Origin: a virus
DNA: 64,000 bases
Virus record (IMG/VR): IMGVR_UViG_3300010885_025649
Coordinates: 148,498 to 212,497 of that record
Direction: 5' to 3' (one strand)
The position numbers and the translations under genes were made by a program. How positions within the stretch are numbered: position 1 is the first letter of the stretch; each line of letters begins with the position of its first letter. The notes beneath the pieces were generated by a model that had not been told where the DNA came from, did not search any database, and worked only from the letters and a program-made list of their open reading frames with translations. Positions 32,690 through 42,933 of the stretch are shown piece by piece.

Positions 32690-32727
32690 CAATTAGTATA
32701 TAGTATAAAGAAGTTAGAGAAATAGTA
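32690..32727 (+). promoter_or_regulatory. Promoter-like TATATAGTATA
   Basis: The 11-mer at 32697-32707 is the reverse complement of the element at 26404 and 46384. It lies 20 bases before the protease/scaffold ATG. Confidence 0.45.
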
Positions 32728-34017
32728 ATGGCAGACAAACTACCAGATTTGAAAATCCCAGTTGCCAGATTAGGTACATGGCACCACCCCCGTTATGGCA
32801 GAGTTTCCTTCCGCCAATCCGACTTCAATGACATGAAAAGGAACTTTACTAATAGTGAGGCGGGGTTTAAACCTTATTTAACTTATGGACATGTACAAGG
32901 TGCTCAGGAACATTTAGAGAAGTATCCACCTACAATAGATGGATCTATTTCTAGAGGCACTTTAAAAGAATTACTACAAGAAGGGGATGTATTATATGGA
33001 ATCTTTATTCCAACAAATCAAACAATTGTTGATCAGATTAAAGAGTCTGGATACAGACATGCTTCTGGGGAATTTACAAGAGGTGCTATGTCCAAGAACA
33101 GTGGTCAGAATATTGGTACATTATTAACAGCAGTCGCATTAACCAACGCACCATACTTACCAAACTTACCTTTAGCAACAACGCTAAGCATAAGCACAGA
33201 TTACCCCAAGGATTTTATGCTAAGTTCTTATACAGATGAAGAAGTTCTAACCTATGGAGCTTCTGTTTTAGAAGAACTGTCAATGTTATTAAGCAGTAGT
33301 CAAATAAACGAGGACAAAATGGATTTAAACGCAGTAAGAGTAGTCGAAGGCCACGAACAATTAGATGGAGTTATTAAGCCTCCAACACTAGACGGCCCTA
33401 ACGTTCCTAAATATCCACCAAACGCAGACATGGCCCCAGTAGATTATCCAATCCTTCCTACTCAAGTACAGCAAGAAAATGTTACTACTTTGAGTGCGAA
33501 TCCATTTGCTGCCAAGCCTGCTGATGAAAAAGCTAAGGATAAAGATATGGAAGACAAACTTGAGAAAATGTCTGCAGCAATCGCAACATTAAGTAGTACT
33601 GTAGCTACATTATCTCAAGCCAACGCTAATTTACAGACCCAGTTAAGTAATACTCAGCAAGAAGCCTCAAGATTCACTCAGTATGAAAGAGAAGCTAATA
33701 GAGCAGCAATCAAATCTCAATTGTTATCTGAAGGTATTCCTTTAGGAATGGTTGAACAAGTATTTAGACTTGCTACCAGTTCATCTTCAAATACTATTAA
33801 GTTATCTAATGGTGCCGACAGTGACTTATTTGCTTGGGGTGTTGACTTGTTAAGATCTATTCCTTCTACCATGAGAGTAAATCCTAGCCAAGTTGGTCAG
33901 CAATTAAGTAGTAATGCCGTAGCTCAAGGTCAAGAAAACATCTTCGCAAAAGTGGTTAGTCCTGAGCATGCTGAAGCATTACGTAAAGTAAAGATTAATT
34001 ATAACGGAGTATACTAA
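32728..34017 (+). CDS. Prohead protease with scaffold domain (Mu I-like), 429 aa
   Basis: The N-terminal about 165 residues match Mu gpI-type proteases: LGTWHHPRYGRVSF, NFTNSEAGFKPYLTYGH, GYRHASGEFT, NIGTLLTAVALTNAPYLP. The C-terminal half is a Gln/Ala/Ser coiled coil (DKLEKMSAAIATLSSTVATL), the scaffold expected to be cleaved during capsid maturation. Placed just before the capsid gene as usual. Confidence 0.8.
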   Translation: MADKLPDLKIPVARLGTWHHPRYGRVSFRQSDFNDMKRNFTNSEAGFKPYLTYGHVQGAQEHLEKYPPTIDGSISRGTLKELLQEGDVLYGIFIPTNQTIVDQIKESGYRHASGEFTRGAMSKNSGQNIGTLLTAVALTNAPYLPNLPLATTLSISTDYPKDFMLSSYTDEEVLTYGASVLEELSMLLSSSQINEDKMDLNAVRVVEGHEQLDGVIKPPTLDGPNVPKYPPNADMAPVDYPILPTQVQQENVTTLSANPFAAKPADEKAKDKDMEDKLEKMSAAIATLSSTVATLSQANANLQTQLSNTQQEASRFTQYEREANRAAIKSQLLSEGIPLGMVEQVFRLATSSSSNTIKLSNGADSDLFAWGVDLLRSIPSTMRVNPSQVGQQLSSNAVAQGQENIFAKVVSPEHAEALRKVKINYNGVY

Positions 34018-34019
34018 CA

Positions 34020-35177
34020 ATGGCTGAATTAGCAACAGGCTTATATACACCATTTACTAGTCAAGGTGACATTCTACAAACGGGTACTACACAACTAACT
34101 GAACTTGCCCGTTCTTACGAGCAGCTTGGTAGTAGTAGTGTTTTAGATATTTTCTTCCCTGTAAGAAATGTCCCAGAATATAGAGTTAATATTGAACGTA
34201 AGAAATTCGGTGTGGGACTTTCCCAATTAGTTGATCCAGTATCTCGTTCTAGTTTCTTGCCAAAAGCTAAGTTTGAAAGACTATCTGTAGAACCTTTAAC
34301 TATTAAAGAAGCAGGTACAATCTCTCAATACGATATCAACACTGCTCGTAGAGTTGGTACTTTGAATGAGACTGCTGGATTGCTAAACATTGTAGAATTA
34401 GTCCAAATGTTAGTTATGCGCAGAAACAACTTGTGGAACTTGTTAAAGTCTCAAGTATTACTTGGAACCATTAATTATAGTGATCCTTCAAGAGGTGTTA
34501 CTAAAGTCATTTCCTCAGGTATTCCTTCTGGTAACTTTAGAGATATTGTTACTAACTATGGAGCTTCTGGAGCATGGTCTCAATTAGATACTGCTAGAGT
34601 GATTAGTCAGTTGTTATTTGAATACACAAGATTGCTAGAATCTGGTAAGGCGCAACCTTCTCACATTATTATGCATCCTAGACTAGTAACTATTCTAACC
34701 ATGAACCAAGAGATTCGTGAGTTAGGTTCTAGAGAATATCACACTCAAATGGGATTAGTTTCCTATGAGAATGGTAGATTAGCTGGGTTGGCAGGTTTGC
34801 GTATTGTAGAACAGCAAGGTATTTATGAAGATCCTGCTGATAACACTGTAAAGAGTATTTGGCCTATTAACCAAGTAGTTATCATTTGTAAGACTTCTTT
34901 TGATAGTTCAGCAATTGCTCCCACTGTAGGTAGAATGCACTATACATTATCTGAAGCTCCTGATGGACTTCCTGGAATGTATATTAGAGTTAGTCCTCCT
35001 AACCAAATCCCTGAACCTCAAGGTATCTCTATTGAATTAGGTGATTCTGGATTGCCTTTCCTAGTGTATCCTGAATGGGTAGCTGTATTGACTGTTGATA
35101 CTGCTGCTGCGCTTAACGCCATTATTCCTAGTGCTGTTGCGAATAACGTTGCAGTTCTTGGTCCTAACAGTAAGTAA
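34020..35177 (+). CDS. Major capsid protein, 385 aa
   Basis: Position after the protease/scaffold gene and a length typical of HK97-fold capsid proteins. The N-terminal region up to about residue 90 could be an arm; the middle carries a long helix (IVELVQMLVMRRNNLWNLLKSQVLLG), the spine-helix pattern, and a P-domain-like end. Stronger codon bias towards T-ending codons than neighbours suggests high expression. I assign it mainly by context. Confidence 0.75.
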   Translation: MAELATGLYTPFTSQGDILQTGTTQLTELARSYEQLGSSSVLDIFFPVRNVPEYRVNIERKKFGVGLSQLVDPVSRSSFLPKAKFERLSVEPLTIKEAGTISQYDINTARRVGTLNETAGLLNIVELVQMLVMRRNNLWNLLKSQVLLGTINYSDPSRGVTKVISSGIPSGNFRDIVTNYGASGAWSQLDTARVISQLLFEYTRLLESGKAQPSHIIMHPRLVTILTMNQEIRELGSREYHTQMGLVSYENGRLAGLAGLRIVEQQGIYEDPADNTVKSIWPINQVVIICKTSFDSSAIAPTVGRMHYTLSEAPDGLPGMYIRVSPPNQIPEPQGISIELGDSGLPFLVYPEWVAVLTVDTAAALNAIIPSAVANNVAVLGPNSK

Positions 35178-35197
35178 CAATAAGGTAGGTAAAACAA

Positions 35198-35833
35198 ATG
35201 CCAAATATCACATATCTGCAACAATTAGGTTCTGGCGATCAACAAAGAGTAAACTCCTTAGGTACTTCTTACGGTATGATCAGTGGTAACAGTGGGATTC
35301 TAATTGGTCCTGAATGCAGCATTACTTCTAATGCTTTAACTGTTCCCGATCTTCAAATCAAGTTTGAAGGACTTGTATATTTTATTACTGGTGCTAACTA
35401 CACAACTACATCTGTACTTAATGGTTATGCTTCTGCTCCTGATACCCACTCTGGCGGATACAACGTTTATATTCACCCTAAGTTGGCAGCAACTGGGTCT
35501 GAATTACTAGACGCCACCACTCCACTAGAAGTTAAGATTGCTAGCTTTGCGTTTGCAACATATCCTACAGGAACGTCAACCTATAACATAGCTAACGCCA
35601 CTGGCCCTGCTGGTGTACTAGCAACCCTTCCTGGAAGTTATCCTGCTATTCAATATGATTCATTTAACACAGCGAATCCTATTCCTGAAGCTAACGTGTT
35701 TACTTCTGATGCAGTCAATGGTACCCGTAGAATTAGATACTACTCTAGAGATATTCTATTGTGCAAAATCTATCTAAATGCTAGTGGACAAACTGTAGTA
35801 GTAGATAACAACGCAAGACAAGTCACAATCTAA
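35198..35833 (+). CDS. Possible capsid decoration protein, 211 aa
   Basis: Ser/Thr/Gly/Asn-rich beta protein directly after the capsid gene and before a strong terminator; such genes are often decoration or head-fibre proteins. The middle (VYFITGANYTTTSVL, YNVYIHPKLAATGS) resembles phage fibre beta-domains. Not recognised by family. Confidence 0.5.
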   Translation: MPNITYLQQLGSGDQQRVNSLGTSYGMISGNSGILIGPECSITSNALTVPDLQIKFEGLVYFITGANYTTTSVLNGYASAPDTHSGGYNVYIHPKLAATGSELLDATTPLEVKIASFAFATYPTGTSTYNIANATGPAGVLATLPGSYPAIQYDSFNTANPIPEANVFTSDAVNGTRRIRYYSRDILLCKIYLNASGQTVVVDNNARQVTI

Positions 35834-35851
35834 GCTAAACAATGCTATAGT

Positions 35852-35890
35852 ATGGGTGGTAGGGGGAGACCTTATCACCCATTTTTATTT
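35852..35890 (+). terminator. Rho-independent terminator
   Basis: Twelve-pair stem beginning ATGGGTG and closing CACCCAT, loop GGGAGA, followed by TTTTATTT. Ends the protease-capsid-decoration unit. Confidence 0.85.
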
Positions 35891-35901
35891 AGGAGTATTC
35901 T

Positions 35902-36303
35902 ATGTATTATGTAAAAGTATTAGTACCAATTCCAGAACAACCCTCTTGGGCTGTAGGAAAGATTATGCAAGTATCTGCTAGAAGTTATAATGAAATATTA
36001 TCTGATCCTAAGCTAAGAGCTAAGTTTGAACCACAACCAGTTAAAATAGCTACACCTTCTTTAAGTACTAATACTTTAGATTACTTAATAGATACGTTAG
36101 CTCATACTGCAGAACAACAAGTCACACAAACAATAGAACAAGAACTATCTCAAGTAGTAGCTGATATTGCTCCTGCAGTTAAACCAGTAGAAGATGTCAT
36201 TGATATTGTTAATAATCCTGTAAACGCAGTGGTATCAGAACTATTCCATCTTATAGATCCTAAGATTAAATCTCCTATAGATGATTTGATTAATCCTAAA
36301 TAA
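35902..36303 (+). CDS. Hypothetical structural-region protein, 133 aa
   Basis: Short beta part (MYYVKVLVPIPEQPSWAVGKIMQVS), then a Gln/Glu/Val-rich helical part (TAEQQVTQTIEQELSQVVADI). TAGGAGT precedes the ATG. It might be a head or connector accessory. No family recognised. Confidence 0.55.
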   Translation: MYYVKVLVPIPEQPSWAVGKIMQVSARSYNEILSDPKLRAKFEPQPVKIATPSLSTNTLDYLIDTLAHTAEQQVTQTIEQELSQVVADIAPAVKPVEDVIDIVNNPVNAVVSELFHLIDPKIKSPIDDLINPK

Positions 36304-36320
36304 TAAGGATATAATATTAA

Positions 36321-38129
36321 ATGCAAGATATATCAAGGTTTAGACTTACAGTAAGTTTCCCAGATATAACATCTGGGTTAACTGTTACTGATATGCAATT
36401 AACTATTAATATGGTACGTAGTCTAAACGTAGTATTTAGTAGTACAGTTAGTCCTACAGATGCTGAGATACAGAATATTATAGTTAACTTTGGAGACCCT
36501 CAAGTAGCAATCTACTTACAAGCTTGTCAAGATGTAAATGGAAAGTATTTATTTGCAGATTACAATTCTTTATCCGGTGCTCTACAGAATAACCAGAGTT
36601 TAAGAGATGGTTTAAGAGCAGCGACTGCTCATTTCTCTGCAGCTTATTTAATCAATTCTAAAGTTGGTCAGATTGAACAGCAACAAAAGATTGCTAAGCA
36701 GCATGAAGATACAGCTATTAGAATACTAACCCTATTACTAAAACCACAAGTACTTACTACTATGAATACTTCTAGTAGTACTACAGGAACTGCTAGTGAT
36801 TATGTTAGTATGTATTTCTCCATGGCGCCTCAAGTAATCTTTAATAATAATATCCTAAATGATTTAGTTCCATATCCGTATATAACCTTAGTAAGAAATA
36901 AACAGAGAGCACAAGCAGTATTAAACTACGGTGGTAGAGTAAGTACTGTTGAGTTTGCTAATGGTGATAATAGTATTGATATTATTAGTAAGATCTCAGA
37001 TCAAATTAATAGTGAACCCAATCTAAACTTAATCACAGTACCGCATCAAGATAACGATACTCCTACTACTATAGTTAAGTTTGGTTATAGTTCTATTCAA
37101 GACTTTAGTGCAGATCAACAAAGTATACTATTAAGTGCACAGAATTATATGCCTGTTAGTATCGATGAATTAAGAATTCATGGTAGATTATTAGATGCGC
37201 TACAAGATACAGAAGCGGTTACAATATATCTACAAAGATTAACTAATGGCAAGGGGACAATAACCTTAGGCAGTAACACAAGTTTTGATAATATATATAC
37301 AGTTACAGGAACCAGCACTTTATTTACCCAAGAAGTTAGTTTAGGCGATTCCATTATAGTTAATGGCAATACATATCAAGTAGTTAATATAACCAGTGAT
37401 ACAGACTTAGAGATAAAGAGTTTATCAGGAACTCCTAGTTTTACCGCAGCCAGTTATACAATACAAGAACCCGGAATACCAGAAGTAGTTTATGGAACAC
37501 AACACGATTATAATACTTTAACTAAGACTGGACCTTATGGATTACTAATCAATATAACTAATTCTAATGGTACAGTAGTTACCACCAATACTAATGCTAA
37601 TAGTGTAATTAATACATTCTATTTCAGCGGCACTACCACAGCCACGCGTACTTTACAATATAGAATATCTACGACTCCTAGTGGGGCAATACCTCCTCAA
37701 GGAATCTATACAATAAATGTTACTACAGGCACTACTGCAGAGCAATTAGTATTATTATTACTTAATGATATTTACAGTAACAGAAACACTAATTTCCTTT
37801 TAGGAGCATTAACTAGTATCAGCACTGCTATACAAATGACAGGTTTCAGAAGAACAGATCCACAGTATCAATTAATCATAGATATATTAGTAGTACCTAC
37901 AGGAATAACATTTGCTAGAGGTACTACAAGTGTTGTTAGAGGTTCTTTTAGTACAAGTGCTAAGAGTTTAATACTAGATACCTCTTTAGCTGCGGGTAAT
38001 GTAAGTAATGATGTTAGTCCAAATACAGGAATTCCTGTAGGAACTTTAATATCTAAATATAAACCAAATAGTGATATGCAACGGGTATTAGATCGAATTA
38101 ATGATTCTTATGGATTACGAGGCTACTAA
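36321..38129 (+). CDS. Connector-region structural protein, 602 aa
   Basis: Unknown. Helical first 150 residues, then beta-rich. Residues about 327-375 (GTSTLFTQEVSLGDSIIVNG, then ITSDTDLEIKSL) are a small beta-module that also occurs in the sheath and in the gene at 62045. Between the capsid and sheath genes, it could be an adaptor, neck or tail-completion protein. It is long for such a role, as several structural proteins here are. Confidence 0.5.
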   Translation: MQDISRFRLTVSFPDITSGLTVTDMQLTINMVRSLNVVFSSTVSPTDAEIQNIIVNFGDPQVAIYLQACQDVNGKYLFADYNSLSGALQNNQSLRDGLRAATAHFSAAYLINSKVGQIEQQQKIAKQHEDTAIRILTLLLKPQVLTTMNTSSSTTGTASDYVSMYFSMAPQVIFNNNILNDLVPYPYITLVRNKQRAQAVLNYGGRVSTVEFANGDNSIDIISKISDQINSEPNLNLITVPHQDNDTPTTIVKFGYSSIQDFSADQQSILLSAQNYMPVSIDELRIHGRLLDALQDTEAVTIYLQRLTNGKGTITLGSNTSFDNIYTVTGTSTLFTQEVSLGDSIIVNGNTYQVVNITSDTDLEIKSLSGTPSFTAASYTIQEPGIPEVVYGTQHDYNTLTKTGPYGLLINITNSNGTVVTTNTNANSVINTFYFSGTTTATRTLQYRISTTPSGAIPPQGIYTINVTTGTTAEQLVLLLLNDIYSNRNTNFLLGALTSISTAIQMTGFRRTDPQYQLIIDILVVPTGITFARGTTSVVRGSFSTSAKSLILDTSLAAGNVSNDVSPNTGIPVGTLISKYKPNSDMQRVLDRINDSYGLRGY

Positions 38130-39346
38130 TGAAACCTTTAATATTAGGCTTAACTAAAATCAACTTTACTACTAACACCTTTCCAATAGTACAGTTTTAT
38201 GGAATTAACTTTACTAATATACAAACTATACAAGTTTATAATCTTAGTGGAATTACTTTTAATATAATTAAAGAATCTTTACAAGATAACTTCTTTGAAG
38301 CAGTTGCAGTAGTAGCTTTACCTAATGGCTATACGCCTGTATATGCAACGGGATATGTAACTGTAGTAAATAACTTAGGAGAAGAAAGTAATACAGTTCC
38401 TATAAATATAACTAAGACTACAGATTTAATAACTACACAAGATTTAATCTATAATACTTTATTAGGATTAGCCAACAATCCTTTATTAACCAGTCCTCCA
38501 TTTAAAAATGCTGATGGTACCGATCAATATCCTGATCCAGCCACTGGAAAGAATTATGTATTGTCCACCATTAGAGATTACGCAGGATTTGCTCCTGATC
38601 CGGGATTAACCCTATCTGTATATCCTTATTCAACTAGAGAGAATAAACTCTTACCAGCTATTACAACAAACACTGGGACCTATTATAAAGACTACACATT
38701 AGCAGGAAATAAAACTCTTGGACAATGTAAAGAGATAACCATGTTAGTAATTGAATTAAGATTAACTGGGCCGGCATTAGATAATCAAACTACTATAACA
38801 ACAGCATCTGGAAAAGTAACACAGAAGTTAGACACATATGAAGGTGTAATAAGAGCTTACACAGAACTAATCAGAAGAATCTTACAGTATGATTTATTTG
38901 GGATTAACAACTTAGCCAAAGCTACCACATTAATTAAAGTAGATTATAAGAGTTCTAGCCCTTTTACTGACTCAGGTATTTATTTCCACTTAGTAGAAAT
39001 GTATTGGGAAGTAGAATTGTTCAAGACTAATTATTATGCATATACAGTTCCTGCTACTACAATTGATATTCAGTATAGTTTAGATGATATCTACCCGAGT
39101 ACTTTACCAGCTAACAGTATTATAACAATTACACAATTAGCAACTACCATACCATTACCAAGTCAGTGGTTACCAGGAAACACAACACAATACAACAGCA
39201 GCTTTACATTTATATATACAATAGGAGATCCTGGACTTGCAGGAGCTTTTACATCAGTTAATATAACTTGCCCAGATAATACAGGGTATTTATTATATTA
39301 TGACAACAGTGGTTTACTAATAAACAAGACTATTACAACAGGATAA
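38129..39346 (+). CDS. Neck/tail-completion-region protein, 405 aa
   Basis: Overlaps the previous stop by one base. Begins with a strand pattern (ILGLTKINFTTNTFPIVQFYGINFTN) like an Ig-type domain; the middle has LDTYEGVIRAYTELIRRILQYDLFG, reminiscent of tail terminator proteins. Immediately before the sheath gene. Function inferred from place only. Confidence 0.45.
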   Translation: MKPLILGLTKINFTTNTFPIVQFYGINFTNIQTIQVYNLSGITFNIIKESLQDNFFEAVAVVALPNGYTPVYATGYVTVVNNLGEESNTVPINITKTTDLITTQDLIYNTLLGLANNPLLTSPPFKNADGTDQYPDPATGKNYVLSTIRDYAGFAPDPGLTLSVYPYSTRENKLLPAITTNTGTYYKDYTLAGNKTLGQCKEITMLVIELRLTGPALDNQTTITTASGKVTQKLDTYEGVIRAYTELIRRILQYDLFGINNLAKATTLIKVDYKSSSPFTDSGIYFHLVEMYWEVELFKTNYYAYTVPATTIDIQYSLDDIYPSTLPANSIITITQLATTIPLPSQWLPGNTTQYNSSFTFIYTIGDPGLAGAFTSVNITCPDNTGYLLYYDNSGLLINKTITTG

Positions 39347-39350
39347 TCAT

Positions 39351-42300
39351 ATGGCAACCGACCAAAGAACTCCACGGGTATTAATTTCAGAACCAACTAA
39401 TACAATAGTTGCTCCACGTACGGTAAATTTAAACCGCATTGGAGTTTATGGCAGGTTTAGAAGAGGCCCTGCAAATACCCACACAACATTATCATCTAGA
39501 GATACCTTTTCTCGTAGATACGGAATTGATACAAACCCAGGATCCCTATGTGTACAGACCGCATTTGATCAAGGTGCTGGTGACTTTGCTATTTATAGAA
39601 TTGTCCCAGGAGCTAGTGCAGCTACCGCCACTATTACCCTAACAGGAATTGTTGGTACTGCAGGAACTCAAGATGTTGCCTTATGGCATTATAAAAGTGG
39701 AGATACTAGTGGTACTGGTGTTGTAGTTGCTTATGCAGTAACCTCAATTGGGGAAACCGCTGCAACTATTATGAACAGATTAGTTAGTAATATTAACGCC
39801 AACCCTGTAACCGTTGGAAGATTAAACGCCGTGTATAATAGCACAGCTACTCCAAGTATTACTTTAACTACAACTACTATTGGTGCCGCTGCAAACACTG
39901 AGCAGTATTATATAGCAGTAGGAAGTAGTGGATTAAGTGGAGCGACACCAACATTTGCTAGTGGAGGCTATACCTTTAGTGGTGGAGCTAATGCCGCTAC
40001 TGCAGGATCTATTACTTTATATGATGCTACTGGCTTGTTACCTTTAGTAACTATCACAGATGTATCTGTAGGATACTCTAACTTAGTACTTACTGTTACC
40101 GCTGGTATTGGTAGTAGTAAATGGAACCTAACAGTACAAGATCAAAGTGCTAGTAATAACACAGTAAGTACTGTAGATGCTTTTGGTAACCCTATTGTTA
40201 GTAACGTTACTCAAAGTGGAAGACAAGAAGTATATACCGGATTAGATTTCCTTAACTTAGATATTCTAGGATTTATGCAGCAATTTGATAAGTCTGAATA
40301 TATCAAAGCACAATATGTTGGTAGAGGTGGACCTAATGCTGCTGGCCCTAATGGAATTAGTGATATTAACTTACGTCCTACAAGAGCAGGAAAGCAATAT
40401 GCAGTAAGTCTTACAAGAGGTTATAGACCTAATACTCAAGATGACACCGGGTATACCTTTGTTAAATCTTTAATAAGTGTAAGCCAAACAGTAAGAAATG
40501 CATTTAATCCTACTACCACAACTACTACAACTTTTACTCAAGGTATTGATTATAAGTTGACTGGTAATACCGTTGATTGGTTGTATGATTCACTAGATCT
40601 AGCACAACCAGGAACAGTTACAGTTACTTCTGCTAACTACTATCAAGTAATTGGTACTAATACAACCTTCTTAACTACGTTTAGTGTTGGTAACTTAATT
40701 AAATTTAATAGTGTCTCTTACACAATCGCTAGTATTACTAATGATTTATTATTAACTCTAACAACTCCTGCTGCCGCCACAAGTGGAGCTTCTTATGTTA
40801 GAGATGATAACAGCACAGTTAACGAACCTATTAACGCGACCTCTATGATTATGCCTGCAGTAGGCAGCACAGTAGCCGCAGCTAACTCAGGAGCAGGTAC
40901 TGGCTCTTTAACTAACGCCACTACTTATTACTACGTAGTATGTGCAGGAGATGCTGGTGGATATACTACTTTAGGAACTGTGGTTAACGTTGCTGCTACA
41001 AGTACAGGAACTATTAACTTAACCTGGACTGCAGTAAGTAATGCTACTAAATACAGAGTATTCAGAAAGACTACTACTATTTCTGCTGGTGATACTTCAG
41101 TAAGTTACTATGATATTCTTAGTGGAACTACACTTAACTACTTAGATACTAACGCTGCCCCTACAGGAACTGCTACTGTTCCTTCTTCTAACACAACTAC
41201 CGGAGTATTAGCAGCAGTTACAGGACTAAACGCAGCTACTACATACTTCTATACTGTTTGTGCTTCTCCTGATAACGTAAACTTCACTACTATTAGTGGT
41301 AACGTACCAAGTGCAGTTGTAAGTAGCACAGGAATTGTAAACGTGACTTGGCCTATTTCTGCTGGTGCTAACTACTACAGAGTATTCAGAAAGCCAACAA
41401 CTATTATTAGTGCAGGTGATACTACTATTGGTTATTACACAATTACTGGTGGAAACATTACTACACTAGCTGATACTTTAGGAAGTCTTAATGCTACTAC
41501 TGCCACAGTTCCTAGTACTAATGGTACCGGGTTAGCTACAGTACTTAGCACAACTCCTACTACTGTTACAGGAACTGGTACAGCCTTTATTAACCAGTTT
41601 GCAGTTGGGGATACAGTTACTATTCGTACTAGAGCTTATAGCGGGGCTGCAACGCCTTTAGTATTAACCGCTACTACAGATGGAACTACTACTACAGTAA
41701 CAGCACAACAACCTTATGCTTTTATTAATGCTAGTAACGTACCAGTAATTCAATTAGGTGATATTATCAGAATTGGTTCTGAGAATCGTAAGATTACAGC
41801 TATTACAAGTGCAACCGTAGTTGTAGTAGATTATGCATTCGCAGCTAACACTACCCAACCTTTATACATTGTACAAGATAGAGTGATTACTGCTATTGGA
41901 AGTAACACTTCCTTAACTGTAAGTTCTGCCTTTACTTACTTTGGAGCTAACTTAGCTTATGAAATCCTACGTAGAGAATTCTATACAGCTAACATTGTTT
42001 CTTGTAAAGACACAACAGTTGTAACAACTCCTTTATATGGTGGAAGTGATGGTCCTTTACCAAGTGCTCAAGATTATATCAATGCTATTAACACCAGTAA
42101 CACTTATAACTTGAACTATATTGTAGTTGGTGCTGAAGCAGGAATCGTAGATAACTTTAACGTACATGCTGCACAAATTACTGCTGTAGATAACTCTGTA
42201 GAACTAACCGGATTACGTATTGCAATCTTACAAGCTCCTAAATCTTGGACTACTACAGATACAATTGTAAGTAACTCCTTAACTTATGCACAACCAAGTG

Positions 42301-42923
42301 TATATAAAGGTGGAGCAGTAATGGTTTATAGTTGGCACACATATACAGCACAGACTTCTGTAGCTCCTCTTAGTGTTCCTGGTAATGGTTTCTATGTAGG
42401 GCACTTAGCAAGTACACCTTTCTATGTAAGTCCTGCTGCTCGTAGATCCAGTCCTACTATCAAGAATATTGTAGATACCACTCTAACAACCTCCCAAGAT
42501 TACTACAATGCTATTGCTGATGCAGGCTTCGAAGCCTTAATCTTAGACCCCGCTATTGGTCAATATCACTGTTTAACTGGGAAGACTACTTCTACTGATT
42601 CTAACTGGGTATATATCTCTGTAAGACGTGTATATAACGTATTACGTGAGAACATCTACTTTGCGTTAAGTTGGGTTAAATCTGAACCAGCAAGTACACA
42701 AAACAGCTACTACAATAGAATTAATGACTCTGTAGATAATATCTTACAAAATGCTAAGAATCAAGGGATTATTGAGGCATTTGTACCAACAACTTCTACT
42801 GCTAGTAGTTCTGACAGAGCGGCCGGGATTGTTAAAGTCTATACATCTATTACCCCTGTATATCCTGCAGACTTTATTAATCTTGAGATCAATCGTAGTA
42901 TCCCATTAGCAATCAATATTTAA
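39351..42923 (+). CDS. Tail sheath protein with FN3-like insertions, 1190 aa
   Basis: The N-terminus (TPRVLISEPTNTIVAPRTVN, IGVYGRFRRGP) and C-terminus (YISVRRVYNVLRENIYFALSW, YYNRINDSVDNIL, PADFINLEINRSIPLAI) are those of contractile sheath proteins. It is two to three times the usual length. The insert (about residues 430-790) holds two FN3-like repeats, each with ATTYxYxVCA and a later YYRVFRK or KYRVFRK motif, flanked by two copies of the small GTxTxF...VGD beta-module. The insertions probably project from the sheath. Contracts around the tube during injection. Confidence 0.85.
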   Translation: MATDQRTPRVLISEPTNTIVAPRTVNLNRIGVYGRFRRGPANTHTTLSSRDTFSRRYGIDTNPGSLCVQTAFDQGAGDFAIYRIVPGASAATATITLTGIVGTAGTQDVALWHYKSGDTSGTGVVVAYAVTSIGETAATIMNRLVSNINANPVTVGRLNAVYNSTATPSITLTTTTIGAAANTEQYYIAVGSSGLSGATPTFASGGYTFSGGANAATAGSITLYDATGLLPLVTITDVSVGYSNLVLTVTAGIGSSKWNLTVQDQSASNNTVSTVDAFGNPIVSNVTQSGRQEVYTGLDFLNLDILGFMQQFDKSEYIKAQYVGRGGPNAAGPNGISDINLRPTRAGKQYAVSLTRGYRPNTQDDTGYTFVKSLISVSQTVRNAFNPTTTTTTTFTQGIDYKLTGNTVDWLYDSLDLAQPGTVTVTSANYYQVIGTNTTFLTTFSVGNLIKFNSVSYTIASITNDLLLTLTTPAAATSGASYVRDDNSTVNEPINATSMIMPAVGSTVAAANSGAGTGSLTNATTYYYVVCAGDAGGYTTLGTVVNVAATSTGTINLTWTAVSNATKYRVFRKTTTISAGDTSVSYYDILSGTTLNYLDTNAAPTGTATVPSSNTTTGVLAAVTGLNAATTYFYTVCASPDNVNFTTISGNVPSAVVSSTGIVNVTWPISAGANYYRVFRKPTTIISAGDTTIGYYTITGGNITTLADTLGSLNATTATVPSTNGTGLATVLSTTPTTVTGTGTAFINQFAVGDTVTIRTRAYSGAATPLVLTATTDGTTTTVTAQQPYAFINASNVPVIQLGDIIRIGSENRKITAITSATVVVVDYAFAANTTQPLYIVQDRVITAIGSNTSLTVSSAFTYFGANLAYEILRREFYTANIVSCKDTTVVTTPLYGGSDGPLPSAQDYINAINTSNTYNLNYIVVGAEAGIVDNFNVHAAQITAVDNSVELTGLRIAILQAPKSWTTTDTIVSNSLTYAQPSVYKGGAVMVYSWHTYTAQTSVAPLSVPGNGFYVGHLASTPFYVSPAARRSSPTIKNIVDTTLTTSQDYYNAIADAGFEALILDPAIGQYHCLTGKTTSTDSNWVYISVRRVYNVLRENIYFALSWVKSEPASTQNSYYNRINDSVDNILQNAKNQGIIEAFVPTTSTASSSDRAAGIVKVYTSITPVYPADFINLEINRSIPLAINI

Positions 42924-42933
42924 GGAGTTCATA

